A DNA stretch of 64,000 nt, taken from Magnetococcales bacterium. Its GTDB lineage: Bacteria; Pseudomonadota; Magnetococcia; Magnetococcales; DC0425bin3. The DNA is taken from positions 1 through 64,000 of the forward strand of contig JADGBZ010000009.1 in assembly GCA_015231175.1 (NCBI GenBank), in the 5' to 3' direction. The notes under the pieces were generated by a model. It was not told where the DNA came from and did not search any database. It saw only the letters and a list, made by a program, of their open reading frames with translations. Made by a program: the position numbers and the translations under genes. This document shows, in pieces, positions 25,766 through 33,468 of the stretch; within the stretch, counting starts at the first letter, position 1, and each line of letters opens with the position of its first letter.

Positions 25766-28219
25766 ATGTCCGATCATCGCAAAGCTCGGCAAAGACATGT
25801 TCAGCACGCATCCACTTCGTCGCCAACACCCGTCCGACAATCGGCCTTCGACCTCTATGCCGAAGGCAAGCTGGCCGCAGCCTTGGCAACGGCGGAGATC
25901 GCCCTGCGTGCGCACAGACAGGATGTCGACCTGCTGAACCTCGCCGCCTATTGCCATGGGCAGTTGGGCAACCCGCAGCAGGCCTTGGACCTTTGGCAAC
26001 AGGCCCTCCGGATCAAGCCAGATTATGCCGATGCCTATTTCAATATTGGCAATTTTTTGAAACAACTCGGCCTTGTCAAAGAAGCCGAAGCAGCCCTCCG
26101 CCAGGCCCTGCACTTCAAGCCCAACCATGCGGACTTCCACAACAATCTGGGCAACCTGCTGAAAGAACAGGGGCGTCTCGACGAGGCCGAGACCATCTAC
26201 CGGCAGGCCCTGCACCACCAACCAGACCACGCCGATCTGCATGCCAACCTGGGGGTACTCCTCAAAAAACAGGCTCGCTTCGAGGCGTCCGAGCTGGCCC
26301 TGCGACAGGCCCTGCGCATCCGCCCGGATCACGCCAACGCCCTCTACAACCTGGGAAATCTTTTGCAGGAACAAAACCGCCTTGCCGAGTCGGCAGAGGC
26401 CTACCAACAGGCGCTGCACCACCACCCAAACCATGTGGATGCGCTGAACAATCTGGGCAGCGTTTTGCACAAACAGCACAATTTTGCCGCAGCCGAGACC
26501 ACCTACCGGCAGGCCTTGCAGATCAGGCCGGAAGATGCAGATATCTGCAACAACCTCGCCAACCTCCTGAAAGAGATGCAGGCCTGGGAGGCCGCCGAGG
26601 CCCTCTACCGGCAGGCCCTGCGCAGCAGACCCAACCAGGCCGATCTGCACTCCAACCTGGGTGTCCTCCTGAAAAAACAGGCCCGCTACGCCGAGGCGGA
26701 ACACGCCTTCCGGCAAGCCCTGGCCATCAGGCCGGATTTCGCCCATATCCACTACAATCTGGGCACGCTCCTGCAAGAGACCCAACGCTTTGCCGAAGCC
26801 GAGTCCGCCTATCGGCAAACCCTCCTGCACATGCCCGATCACGCCGATGCCCACAACAATCTGGGCAATATTCTGAAAATTTTCAAACGCTACGATGAGG
26901 CCGAGGCGGCCTACCGACAGGCCATGCTCTGCCGGAACAACTTTGCCGAAGCCCTCAGCAATCTGGGCTCCCTCCTCCAGGATATGCAACGTTTCGACGA
27001 GGCCGAAGCCGCCTATCGGCAGGCCCTGCACCTGCAACCCGACAACTCCGGCGCTCACAACAATCTGGGCGTTCTCCTCCTGGATGTGGGGCAACCCGAT
27101 GCAGCCATCCTCTCCTTCCGCCAGGCCATTGCCATACAGCCGAATCTTGTAGCGGCCCACCGTCACCTCGCCTTCACCAAACGGTTCAAACAAAGCGACC
27201 CGGACCTGTTGGCCATCGAAAAACTGTTGTCACAAGAGGCCCTCTCCGATGGAGAGATGGCCCAGTTGCACTATGCGATCGCCAAAGCCAAAGCGGATCT
27301 CGGCACCTTCGATGAGGCCTTCTCGCACTACCTGCAAGGCGCCCGTTTGAAACGCAGGGAGTTCGATTATCATATCACGGAAATTCAAAGTTATTTCAAT
27401 GCCATCACCCTCCGTTGCACGGCCAGGTGGATCGAAACGCATGCCAGGAAAGAGCGATCCGGTCCCATTCCGGTGTTCATCGTCGGCATGCCCAGGTCCG
27501 GCACCACCCTGGTCGAGCAGATTCTTGCCAGTCACCCCCTGGTCCACGCCTCGGGTGAACTGGAATTTTTTCGGAAGATGATCGATGAACACTACCTCCG
27601 CCCCGAACAAACCTGGCCCGACTGGCTGGAGAGTCTCTCCACGGAAGAGTTGGCGCAACTGGGCCAAAAATACCTGCAAGCCTTGACGCAGCCGGCACAA
27701 GGCAAAAAGTGGATCACCGACAAAATGCCAAGCAACTTTCAATATCTTGGCTTGATAGTGGCTGCCCTGCCCCAGGCACGCATCCTTCATGTCCAGCGGG
27801 ATGCCGCCGACACCTGCCTCTCCTGTTTTACCAACTATTTTACCCATGGACAGGCCTTCTCTTATGACCTGACCGAACTGGGCATGCACTATCGCGCCTA
27901 TGCCGGCCTGATGGACCATTGGCGCAGCGCCTTGCCACCCAACCGGATGTGGGAGATCCGGTACGAACAGTTGATCGCGAATCCAGAACCGATGATCCGC
28001 GACCTGCTGGCTTTCTGTGGATTGACGTGGCACCCGGCCTGCCGTGAATTTTATCACACCAAAAGGCCGATCCAGACCGCCAGCGCCTTGCAGGTGCGCC
28101 AACCTCTGTATCAAACCTCCGTGCAGCGCTGGCGCGTCTATCAGCAGCAACTGGCACCTTTGTTTGCGGCCCTGGGACCATGGGCCCCGCCGGAGTGGTC
28201 TCTGGCGCGCAAAGGGTAA
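25766..28219 (+). CDS. TPR protein with C-terminal sulfotransferase domain
   Basis: 817 residues. About 14 consecutive TPRs of the NNLGNLLKEQGRLDEAE type span residues 25-470. The last 270 residues form a sulfotransferase domain: PVFIVGMPRSGTTLVEQILA is the PAPS 5'-phosphosulfate loop, and VQRDAADTCLSCFTNYFTHG is the 3'-phosphate region. It would transfer sulfate from PAPS to an unknown acceptor, with the TPRs perhaps holding a protein substrate. GGAGAG eight bases upstream supports the ATG. It follows the RimK-like gene by 46 bases and precedes the pyruvate kinase by 20. Confidence 0.88.
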   Translation: MSDHRKARQRHVQHASTSSPTPVRQSAFDLYAEGKLAAALATAEIALRAHRQDVDLLNLAAYCHGQLGNPQQALDLWQQALRIKPDYADAYFNIGNFLKQLGLVKEAEAALRQALHFKPNHADFHNNLGNLLKEQGRLDEAETIYRQALHHQPDHADLHANLGVLLKKQARFEASELALRQALRIRPDHANALYNLGNLLQEQNRLAESAEAYQQALHHHPNHVDALNNLGSVLHKQHNFAAAETTYRQALQIRPEDADICNNLANLLKEMQAWEAAEALYRQALRSRPNQADLHSNLGVLLKKQARYAEAEHAFRQALAIRPDFAHIHYNLGTLLQETQRFAEAESAYRQTLLHMPDHADAHNNLGNILKIFKRYDEAEAAYRQAMLCRNNFAEALSNLGSLLQDMQRFDEAEAAYRQALHLQPDNSGAHNNLGVLLLDVGQPDAAILSFRQAIAIQPNLVAAHRHLAFTKRFKQSDPDLLAIEKLLSQEALSDGEMAQLHYAIAKAKADLGTFDEAFSHYLQGARLKRREFDYHITEIQSYFNAITLRCTARWIETHARKERSGPIPVFIVGMPRSGTTLVEQILASHPLVHASGELEFFRKMIDEHYLRPEQTWPDWLESLSTEELAQLGQKYLQALTQPAQGKKWITDKMPSNFQYLGLIVAALPQARILHVQRDAADTCLSCFTNYFTHGQAFSYDLTELGMHYRAYAGLMDHWRSALPPNRMWEIRYEQLIANPEPMIRDLLAFCGLTWHPACREFYHTKRPIQTASALQVRQPLYQTSVQRWRVYQQQLAPLFAALGPWAPPEWSLARKG

Positions 28220-28239
28220 CCGTCGACAAGGAATTGTTC

Positions 28240-30105
28240 ATGGACAGACCGGAAACTTTGCAAAAAATCCATCGTCTGATCGAGGCTGTCTCCACTCTGC
28301 GCCAGCGGTGCCTGCTTCACGAACAGGCCCACGCAGAGGCCGTCGCGGAGATTACACCGAATGATCGTCCAAGCGCACGAAATTTGCTGCACTATCTGGC
28401 GCTGCGTCAAAATGACCTCGGCACACTACAGGAGGCGCTCTCCTCACTCGGCCTCTCATCGCTTGGCCGACTCGAAGCCCATGCCATGGCAACCCTCAAT
28501 GCCGTGCTGAAAACCTTGCACCGACTGGCCGAGCAACCGCCCCCGCACATCAACCCCGATGATGCCCCGGTCGATTTCACATCGGGGCCGCGACGGCTGC
28601 GCGAACACTCCAAGCAACTCCTGGGTCCAGAACCTGTCAACCACTCCGAACGCATCATGGTCACCCTGCCGACGGAAGCTGCACACTCCATGGATCTGCT
28701 CAGAAACCTGTTGGCAGTCGGCGTCAACATTGTCAGAATCAATTGTGCCCACGACGGACCCAAAGAGTGGGTTGCCATGGTCAACAATCTGCGTGCTGCG
28801 GAGCAATCCCTCGGTCGCTCCTGCCTCGTTCTCGCCGACCTCTCCGGGCCAAAACTGCGCACCGGCGCCATCCTCCTTCCGGATCCGGTCATCAAGATCA
28901 AACCGCGCCGAACCTACGATGGCGCCCTGGTTGCACCCGCACGCATCTGGATCACCCCGGCAAACGCACCCACGCCCCCCCCCGGGGGTAACCCTGATGG
29001 ACAATTGTGGGTGGAGGGCCCATTGCTGGCCAACGCCCGGCCCGGCCACTTGATCGGTATCGAGGAGCGACGAGGCCGCAAACGAACCCTGACTGTCAGC
29101 GAGTGCAACCGAGGCTCGTGTTGGGCCCTCTCTGACTATACCCTCTATGTGGCAGAAGGGGCCGCCCTCACCCTGCGAGATGCGGATGGACACATCCTGG
29201 GCATGGGCCACGTCGTTGGCGTGCCACAGGTGCAGGAACCCCTGCTGCTCCAACGCAACGACACATTGATCCTGACGCGAGGGGAGGAACCAGGTCATCC
29301 GGCACGCAGGGACAGCGATGGAGAGATCCTGGAACCCGCCCGCATCTCATGTACCCTGGATGCCGTCTTCGAGTGCATTCGACCTGGAGAACAGGTGTGG
29401 TTGGATGACGGTACCATCGGCGGCATAACCCGGGCCGTCACCGAGGATGAGATCACCGTCGAGATCACCTACGCCAAGCCCAAAGGGTCCAAACTTCGGG
29501 CCGAAAAAGGCATCAACCTCCCCGACACCGAACTCCATGTTCCCGCCATGACCGAAAAGGATTTCGCGGACCTTGACGTGGTTTTCCCCTTGATCGACAT
29601 GGTGAGCCTCTCCTTCGTACAAAGACCGGAAGATATCTACACCCTGGAACGACGCATCAAAGAGATGCATGGCAAACATATCGGCATTGTCATCAAAATT
29701 GAAAATGCCTCAGCCGTGGATCGTCTCCCGGCACTGTTGCTGGCCGCTTTGCGCTCACCGCCGGTCGGCGTCATGCTGGCGCGCGGCGATCTCGCCGTCG
29801 AGGTCGGTTTCGAGCGTCTGGCCCAGGTTCAGGAGCAGATTTTATGCCTCTGCGAAGCCGCCCATGTGCCGGTCATCTGGGCCACCCAGGTGCTGGAAGA
29901 GCTGACCAGAACAGGGCGGCCTTCACGATCCGAAGTCACCGATGCCGCCATGAGCGGACGCGCCGAATGCGTGATGCTCAACAAAGGCCCCTACATCGTC
30001 GATGCCATCAAATTTCTGGATGGAGTACTCGCCTACGTGGACAAACATCAGTCGAAAAAATCGTTCCTACTCAGACGGTTGGGCGTGTTTGATGTTGCAA
30101 AATGA
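28240..30105 (+). CDS. pyk: Pyruvate kinase-family protein, atypical long form
   Basis: 621 residues from ATG 28240, with AAGGA seven bases upstream. A helical N-terminal extension of about 135 residues precedes the catalytic barrel. Barrel motifs: VTLPTEAAHSMDLLRNLLAVG, NIVRINCAHDGP, LADLSGPKLRTG, VWLDDGTIGG, GINLPDTELHVPAMTEKD, SFVQRPEDIYTLE, the catalytic Lys in IVIKIENASA, and VMLARGDLAVEVGFERL. The protein ends soon after the barrel (YVDKHQSKKSFLLRRLGVF) and lacks most of the usual C-terminal effector domain; the B-domain region is unusually long. It converts phosphoenolpyruvate and ADP to pyruvate and ATP if active. Its 3' end overlaps the convergent gene by 35 bases. Confidence 0.8.
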   Translation: MDRPETLQKIHRLIEAVSTLRQRCLLHEQAHAEAVAEITPNDRPSARNLLHYLALRQNDLGTLQEALSSLGLSSLGRLEAHAMATLNAVLKTLHRLAEQPPPHINPDDAPVDFTSGPRRLREHSKQLLGPEPVNHSERIMVTLPTEAAHSMDLLRNLLAVGVNIVRINCAHDGPKEWVAMVNNLRAAEQSLGRSCLVLADLSGPKLRTGAILLPDPVIKIKPRRTYDGALVAPARIWITPANAPTPPPGGNPDGQLWVEGPLLANARPGHLIGIEERRGRKRTLTVSECNRGSCWALSDYTLYVAEGAALTLRDADGHILGMGHVVGVPQVQEPLLLQRNDTLILTRGEEPGHPARRDSDGEILEPARISCTLDAVFECIRPGEQVWLDDGTIGGITRAVTEDEITVEITYAKPKGSKLRAEKGINLPDTELHVPAMTEKDFADLDVVFPLIDMVSLSFVQRPEDIYTLERRIKEMHGKHIGIVIKIENASAVDRLPALLLAALRSPPVGVMLARGDLAVEVGFERLAQVQEQILCLCEAAHVPVIWATQVLEELTRTGRPSRSEVTDAAMSGRAECVMLNKGPYIVDAIKFLDGVLAYVDKHQSKKSFLLRRLGVFDVAK

Positions 30106-31642
30106 CGCATTTTTCGGGCGAAGATATCCACCTTTCCGCCACACCCCACATCAAACCGGCAACGTTGAACGAAAGCAGTGGCAACCAGTGGCCAACATGG
30201 TGCGCGGCGACCCAGACCACCACACTGAACAACGTCACCACCACAACCGCCACCCCTTTGAACAAACCGGAAACATGCCGGGATCGGCTGCACAGCAGGG
30301 CCGTCAGGGCCACTGTCTGCACATGCAGGTCGATCCACAACAATGAACCGGGACCAGCCAGGGCGACCACGATGGCCATGCCGATCCCGGTCAACAGCAA
30401 ACTGATCCCACCAGCCAGCGGCAGAGAGACAAGCACCACACCGGCAATAACGGGAATGACCCCAACCCGCCAACCCATGAACTCCGCCAGCGCCTGCCAT
30501 TCGCGAGGATCGACCACAATCCGCTCCCCGTGTACCAGCATCGCCCGATGCAGATCCGCAACAGCCTGGATCGCCGCACCCCCGGCGCTCTTCTGTGCCA
30601 AAAGCTCTCCCAGCGCCCTCTGACTCTCCGGCCAGCGCTGCGCCGCGAGCAGGGCGCGACCCAACCCCTCCCGGGCCAGTGCAGAGGTGGCATCCCTGGC
30701 CAACACATCCGAAAAAATGGCGAGGGCCTCCGCAACCTGTCGGGAACGGAGTGCAAGCCAACCCAAACCACTCCGGGTATCTTCCAGGTGCAGATTGGAG
30801 CGCAACGCCTGTTGAAACCGCGTTTGGGCCTCGACATCACTCCCGTGTTGGTACAAAACCCACCCCAGGCCATCCAGGGCATGAGCGTGGCAGGGATCGC
30901 GTTGCAGCGCCTGCCGGAAGGCCCGACCAGCGGCAGAATAGTTGGCCAGCTTGAACTCCGCCCACCCCAGACCGTTCCAGAACTCTACCTGTTCCGGGGC
31001 AGCGGTGACCAGCGCAAGAAACGCCTCCCTGGCCTGTGGATAGCCCCTCTCGCCATAAAGTTGCCACGCCTTGGTCAGCCGCTCGACCTGAACGGGCCTG
31101 GCATGCAACGATCCCTGCGGGAGAGGTAACGTGGCTGCCGGCGGCGTCATCTGATGGTACAAATGATCAACCCAGGCGATCCCCCGCTGCACAGGCAACA
31201 CCGCCCAGGTCAGGCCCATGGCAACGAGCAGAAAAGGAATGGTCAGGGGCGACAAACCGATGGGTGCATCTCCCCAAGGATACACCATGCCATCCAACAA
31301 CCAGGCCGCCAGCCAGGCCGCCAACACCGTCAACACCACAGCGCCCACCGGATGGGAAAAGTGCCATGCCACCAAAAAACCACACAAAGCACCATTGACC
31401 CCATACCACCCGGTCACCAACAAGCGGCGGTCACGCTGGCGCCAAAAGGGCCAGAGCGTCGCCACCCATGCCCCCAGAAAAGACAAACCGCACGCCGTCA
31501 AGGAAAAAGGGGCGATGCAAAGGGTCAACAACACCCCCGCCACTCCGTGGCGGCAAAGCGCCAGCTGGGCCATGCCCGTCAAAGTGGCCGAAGCGAATAA
31601 CCGAAGGCTAGTGGACCAACCGACTTGATTTGAAGTGCTCAC
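30071..31642 (-). CDS. Urea-transporter-like membrane protein with internal TPR region
   Basis: 523 residues from a GTG start. Residues about 10-165 are hydrophobic and carry GWYGVNGALCGFLVAWHF and SPLTIPFLLVAMG, which resemble the GLYGFNGxLVGLAL and LTAPFVL blocks of urea transporters. A soluble region of about 220 residues with four or five TPRs follows (EFWNGLGWAEFKLANYSAAG, HALDGLGWVLYQHGSDVEA). Residues about 385-510 return to membrane segments, including GPGSLLWIDLHVQTVALTALL and LLSFNVAGLMWG. It looks like a urea-transporter fold split by a TPR insertion. It is the last gene of the minus-strand cluster and follows the asparagine-synthase-like gene. Confidence 0.65.
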   Translation of the reverse strand: MSTSNQVGWSTSLRLFASATLTGMAQLALCRHGVAGVLLTLCIAPFSLTACGLSFLGAWVATLWPFWRQRDRRLLVTGWYGVNGALCGFLVAWHFSHPVGAVVLTVLAAWLAAWLLDGMVYPWGDAPIGLSPLTIPFLLVAMGLTWAVLPVQRGIAWVDHLYHQMTPPAATLPLPQGSLHARPVQVERLTKAWQLYGERGYPQAREAFLALVTAAPEQVEFWNGLGWAEFKLANYSAAGRAFRQALQRDPCHAHALDGLGWVLYQHGSDVEAQTRFQQALRSNLHLEDTRSGLGWLALRSRQVAEALAIFSDVLARDATSALAREGLGRALLAAQRWPESQRALGELLAQKSAGGAAIQAVADLHRAMLVHGERIVVDPREWQALAEFMGWRVGVIPVIAGVVLVSLPLAGGISLLLTGIGMAIVVALAGPGSLLWIDLHVQTVALTALLCSRSRHVSGLFKGVAVVVVTLFSVVVWVAAHHVGHWLPLLSFNVAGLMWGVAERWISSPEKCVILQHQTRPTV

Positions 31643-31647
31643 TTTTC

Positions 31648-31773
31648 GTGCCTATTCCGCACTCTTTCAAGAAAAGCTTGGAAATGAAAGCCTTTGTCAG
31701 GGCTTCGCCCCGAACCCCACCAGGGCGCTGCCCTGGACTAAGCCAGGGAGCCAGCCCCCTGGACCCCGATTCA
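31648..31773 (+). repeat. Intergenic repeat copy inside the PqqD/ATP-grasp cluster
   Basis: A full GC-rich core in plus orientation. The left end GTGCCTATTCCGCACTCTTTCAAG is a decayed form of the GTAACTATTCACCAC terminus; the right terminus is lost after CCCCGATTC. It separates the asparagine-synthase-like gene from the TPR urea-transporter-like gene. Confidence 0.8.
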
Positions 31774-31810
31774 TGGCTTGCCTGCACATCAAATCAACAC
31801 GGTTGAGCCA

Positions 31811-33310
31811 CTAGCGGCGAAAGAGTGCAAGCAACGGCTCCCCATGGTAACCGGTAAAGTCATGGTATCTCCCGGCATCCGACCAGATGGCCTGGTTGGG
31901 GTTGGCCAGAGGAAAACAGGTCCGCCACCAGGGGAAAAATGCCCGGCTCTCCGGGTCATCTCCCCCCCAGCCGGCTGCATCCCCACCCCCAGCCGGCTGC
32001 ATCCTGGCCAGATCGAATCCCGCAACACCGCTCCCCTCGACCAGAGGAAGCTTTTGCCGCCATTGGATCGCAGGTGGCAACAAGCCAGCCGCCGCCTCCC
32101 GCAAGACCCATTTGCTCACCCACTCCCCCCGATGACGGCGCAACCTGGCCTCCATGGGCAGGTTGAGCGCCCTCTCCGCCACAGCCTGATCCAGAAAGGG
32201 CACACGCAGTTCAAGGCCATGCGCCATGGTGACCCGATCGACTCGTTGCAGTTCCGTGCGGTGCAGGTTGTTGAAACCGTACTCCATGGCCTGCGGCCAC
32301 TCCCGGGGCGGCAACCGGGCCAGATAGTCATATCCGGCGAACAGCTCGTCAGCTCCATCGCCACCCAGCACCACCTTGCAGGCCTGGCTCGCAACCTGCG
32401 ACAATAAATAAAGTGGAATGGCATTGCGCACCATAGTTGGATTGAAGCTCTCCAAGGCGGCGATCACATCAGGCAAAACCGTGCGCACCTTCTCTTCCGT
32501 GACCCGTAAGACCTGATGGCGGATCCCCAGATGGGCCGCCACTTCGGCTGCCGGAACCTCATCGGGAGAACCCGGCAAAACCACACTGTAGGCCACGATA
32601 TCTGGCCGGATCCGAGCAGCCAGGGCCGCTATGACACTGCTGTCGAGCCCGCCACTGAGAAAAACCCCGCAAGGGTCGCTCTCCGGCAGGTGGGAAGCAA
32701 CGGCCTGCTCCAAAAGTTGCCGCAGGGATGGCCGACGCCACGTCGGGAAACGCCCGGGAAACCGATACCATCGTGCACCACCCCGCGCCGTGAGAAAATG
32801 CCCGGGGGGCAAAAATTGCGGCTGGCAGGAAAAAGAGGCAAATGCCTTCAGTTCCGAAGCCAACGCGACTCCCCCCGCCAACCGGGCATGATAGAGCGGT
32901 TTGATGCCATAGGGATCCCGTACCGCCACCCAATCCCCACCGGCCAGATCGGCCAGAATAAACGCATACATGCCGCGCAGGCGCTGCAATCCCGCCAACC
33001 CGTCCCGCGCCAGCAGGGGAAAGATGACCTCTCCATCGGACCTGGTCCGGAAGGGATAATCGGCAAATTCGCGGCGTAAGGCCTGGTGGTTGTAAATCTC
33101 GCCATTGAACGCCAACACCCAACGACCCTGGCCGCACAAAGGAAGAGGATCGCCCACCCGTCCGACAATCGCCAGACGGTGCATACCGATGTGGATCCCC
33201 TCGCCCTCGGCGCTGCCGCTCTCGTCAGGTCCGCGATGTCCAAGGGCGCCAAACAGGGTCGTAAAAGTGTCGGCATCCCGGATGCCGATGGTGGCGGCTA
33301 TGCCACACAT
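31811..33310 (-). CDS. Glutamine-dependent asparagine-synthase-like amidotransferase
   Basis: 499 residues. The start is fixed at ATG 33310 because the next residue is the nucleophilic Cys of MCGIAATIG, with GGAG eight bases upstream. The N-terminal glutaminase has HRGPDE, MHRLAIVG and LAFNGEIYNHQALR. The synthetase half carries the ATP-pyrophosphatase loop CGVFLSGGLDSSVIAALA near residue 225 and GGDGADELFAGYDYLAR near 325. It is shorter than typical AsnB. Given its neighbours (ATP-grasp, PLP decarboxylase, PqqD-like), it more likely amidates or cyclises a pathway intermediate than makes free asparagine. Confidence 0.88.
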   Translation of the reverse strand: MCGIAATIGIRDADTFTTLFGALGHRGPDESGSAEGEGIHIGMHRLAIVGRVGDPLPLCGQGRWVLAFNGEIYNHQALRREFADYPFRTRSDGEVIFPLLARDGLAGLQRLRGMYAFILADLAGGDWVAVRDPYGIKPLYHARLAGGVALASELKAFASFSCQPQFLPPGHFLTARGGARWYRFPGRFPTWRRPSLRQLLEQAVASHLPESDPCGVFLSGGLDSSVIAALAARIRPDIVAYSVVLPGSPDEVPAAEVAAHLGIRHQVLRVTEEKVRTVLPDVIAALESFNPTMVRNAIPLYLLSQVASQACKVVLGGDGADELFAGYDYLARLPPREWPQAMEYGFNNLHRTELQRVDRVTMAHGLELRVPFLDQAVAERALNLPMEARLRRHRGEWVSKWVLREAAAGLLPPAIQWRQKLPLVEGSGVAGFDLARMQPAGGGDAAGWGGDDPESRAFFPWWRTCFPLANPNQAIWSDAGRYHDFTGYHGEPLLALFRR

Positions 33311-33349
33311 GACATAAACTCCAATCACAACGATTCAAAACCATTCCAA

Positions 33350-33462
33350 AAAAAACTTGGATATGAAAGCCTTTGTCAGGGCTTCGCCCCGAACCCCACC
33401 AGGACTCCGTCCTCGACCTGCCAGGGAGCCAGTTCCCTGGACCCCCATGCGTGGCCGGGTGC
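33350..33462 (+). repeat. Intergenic repeat copy inside the PqqD/ATP-grasp cluster
   Basis: Plus-oriented full core beginning ATATGAAAGCCTTTGTCAGGG and ending CCCCCATGCG. It fills the gap between the M23/urea-transporter gene and the asparagine-synthase-like gene. Terminal GTAAC motifs are decayed. Confidence 0.8.
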
Positions 33463-33468
33463 CGTCGT

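Noticed and set aside
25736-27193. 485-codon minus-strand ORF
   Set aside because: Mirror of the TPR repeats of the sulfotransferase gene; repeat periodicity makes the antisense frame look ordered.
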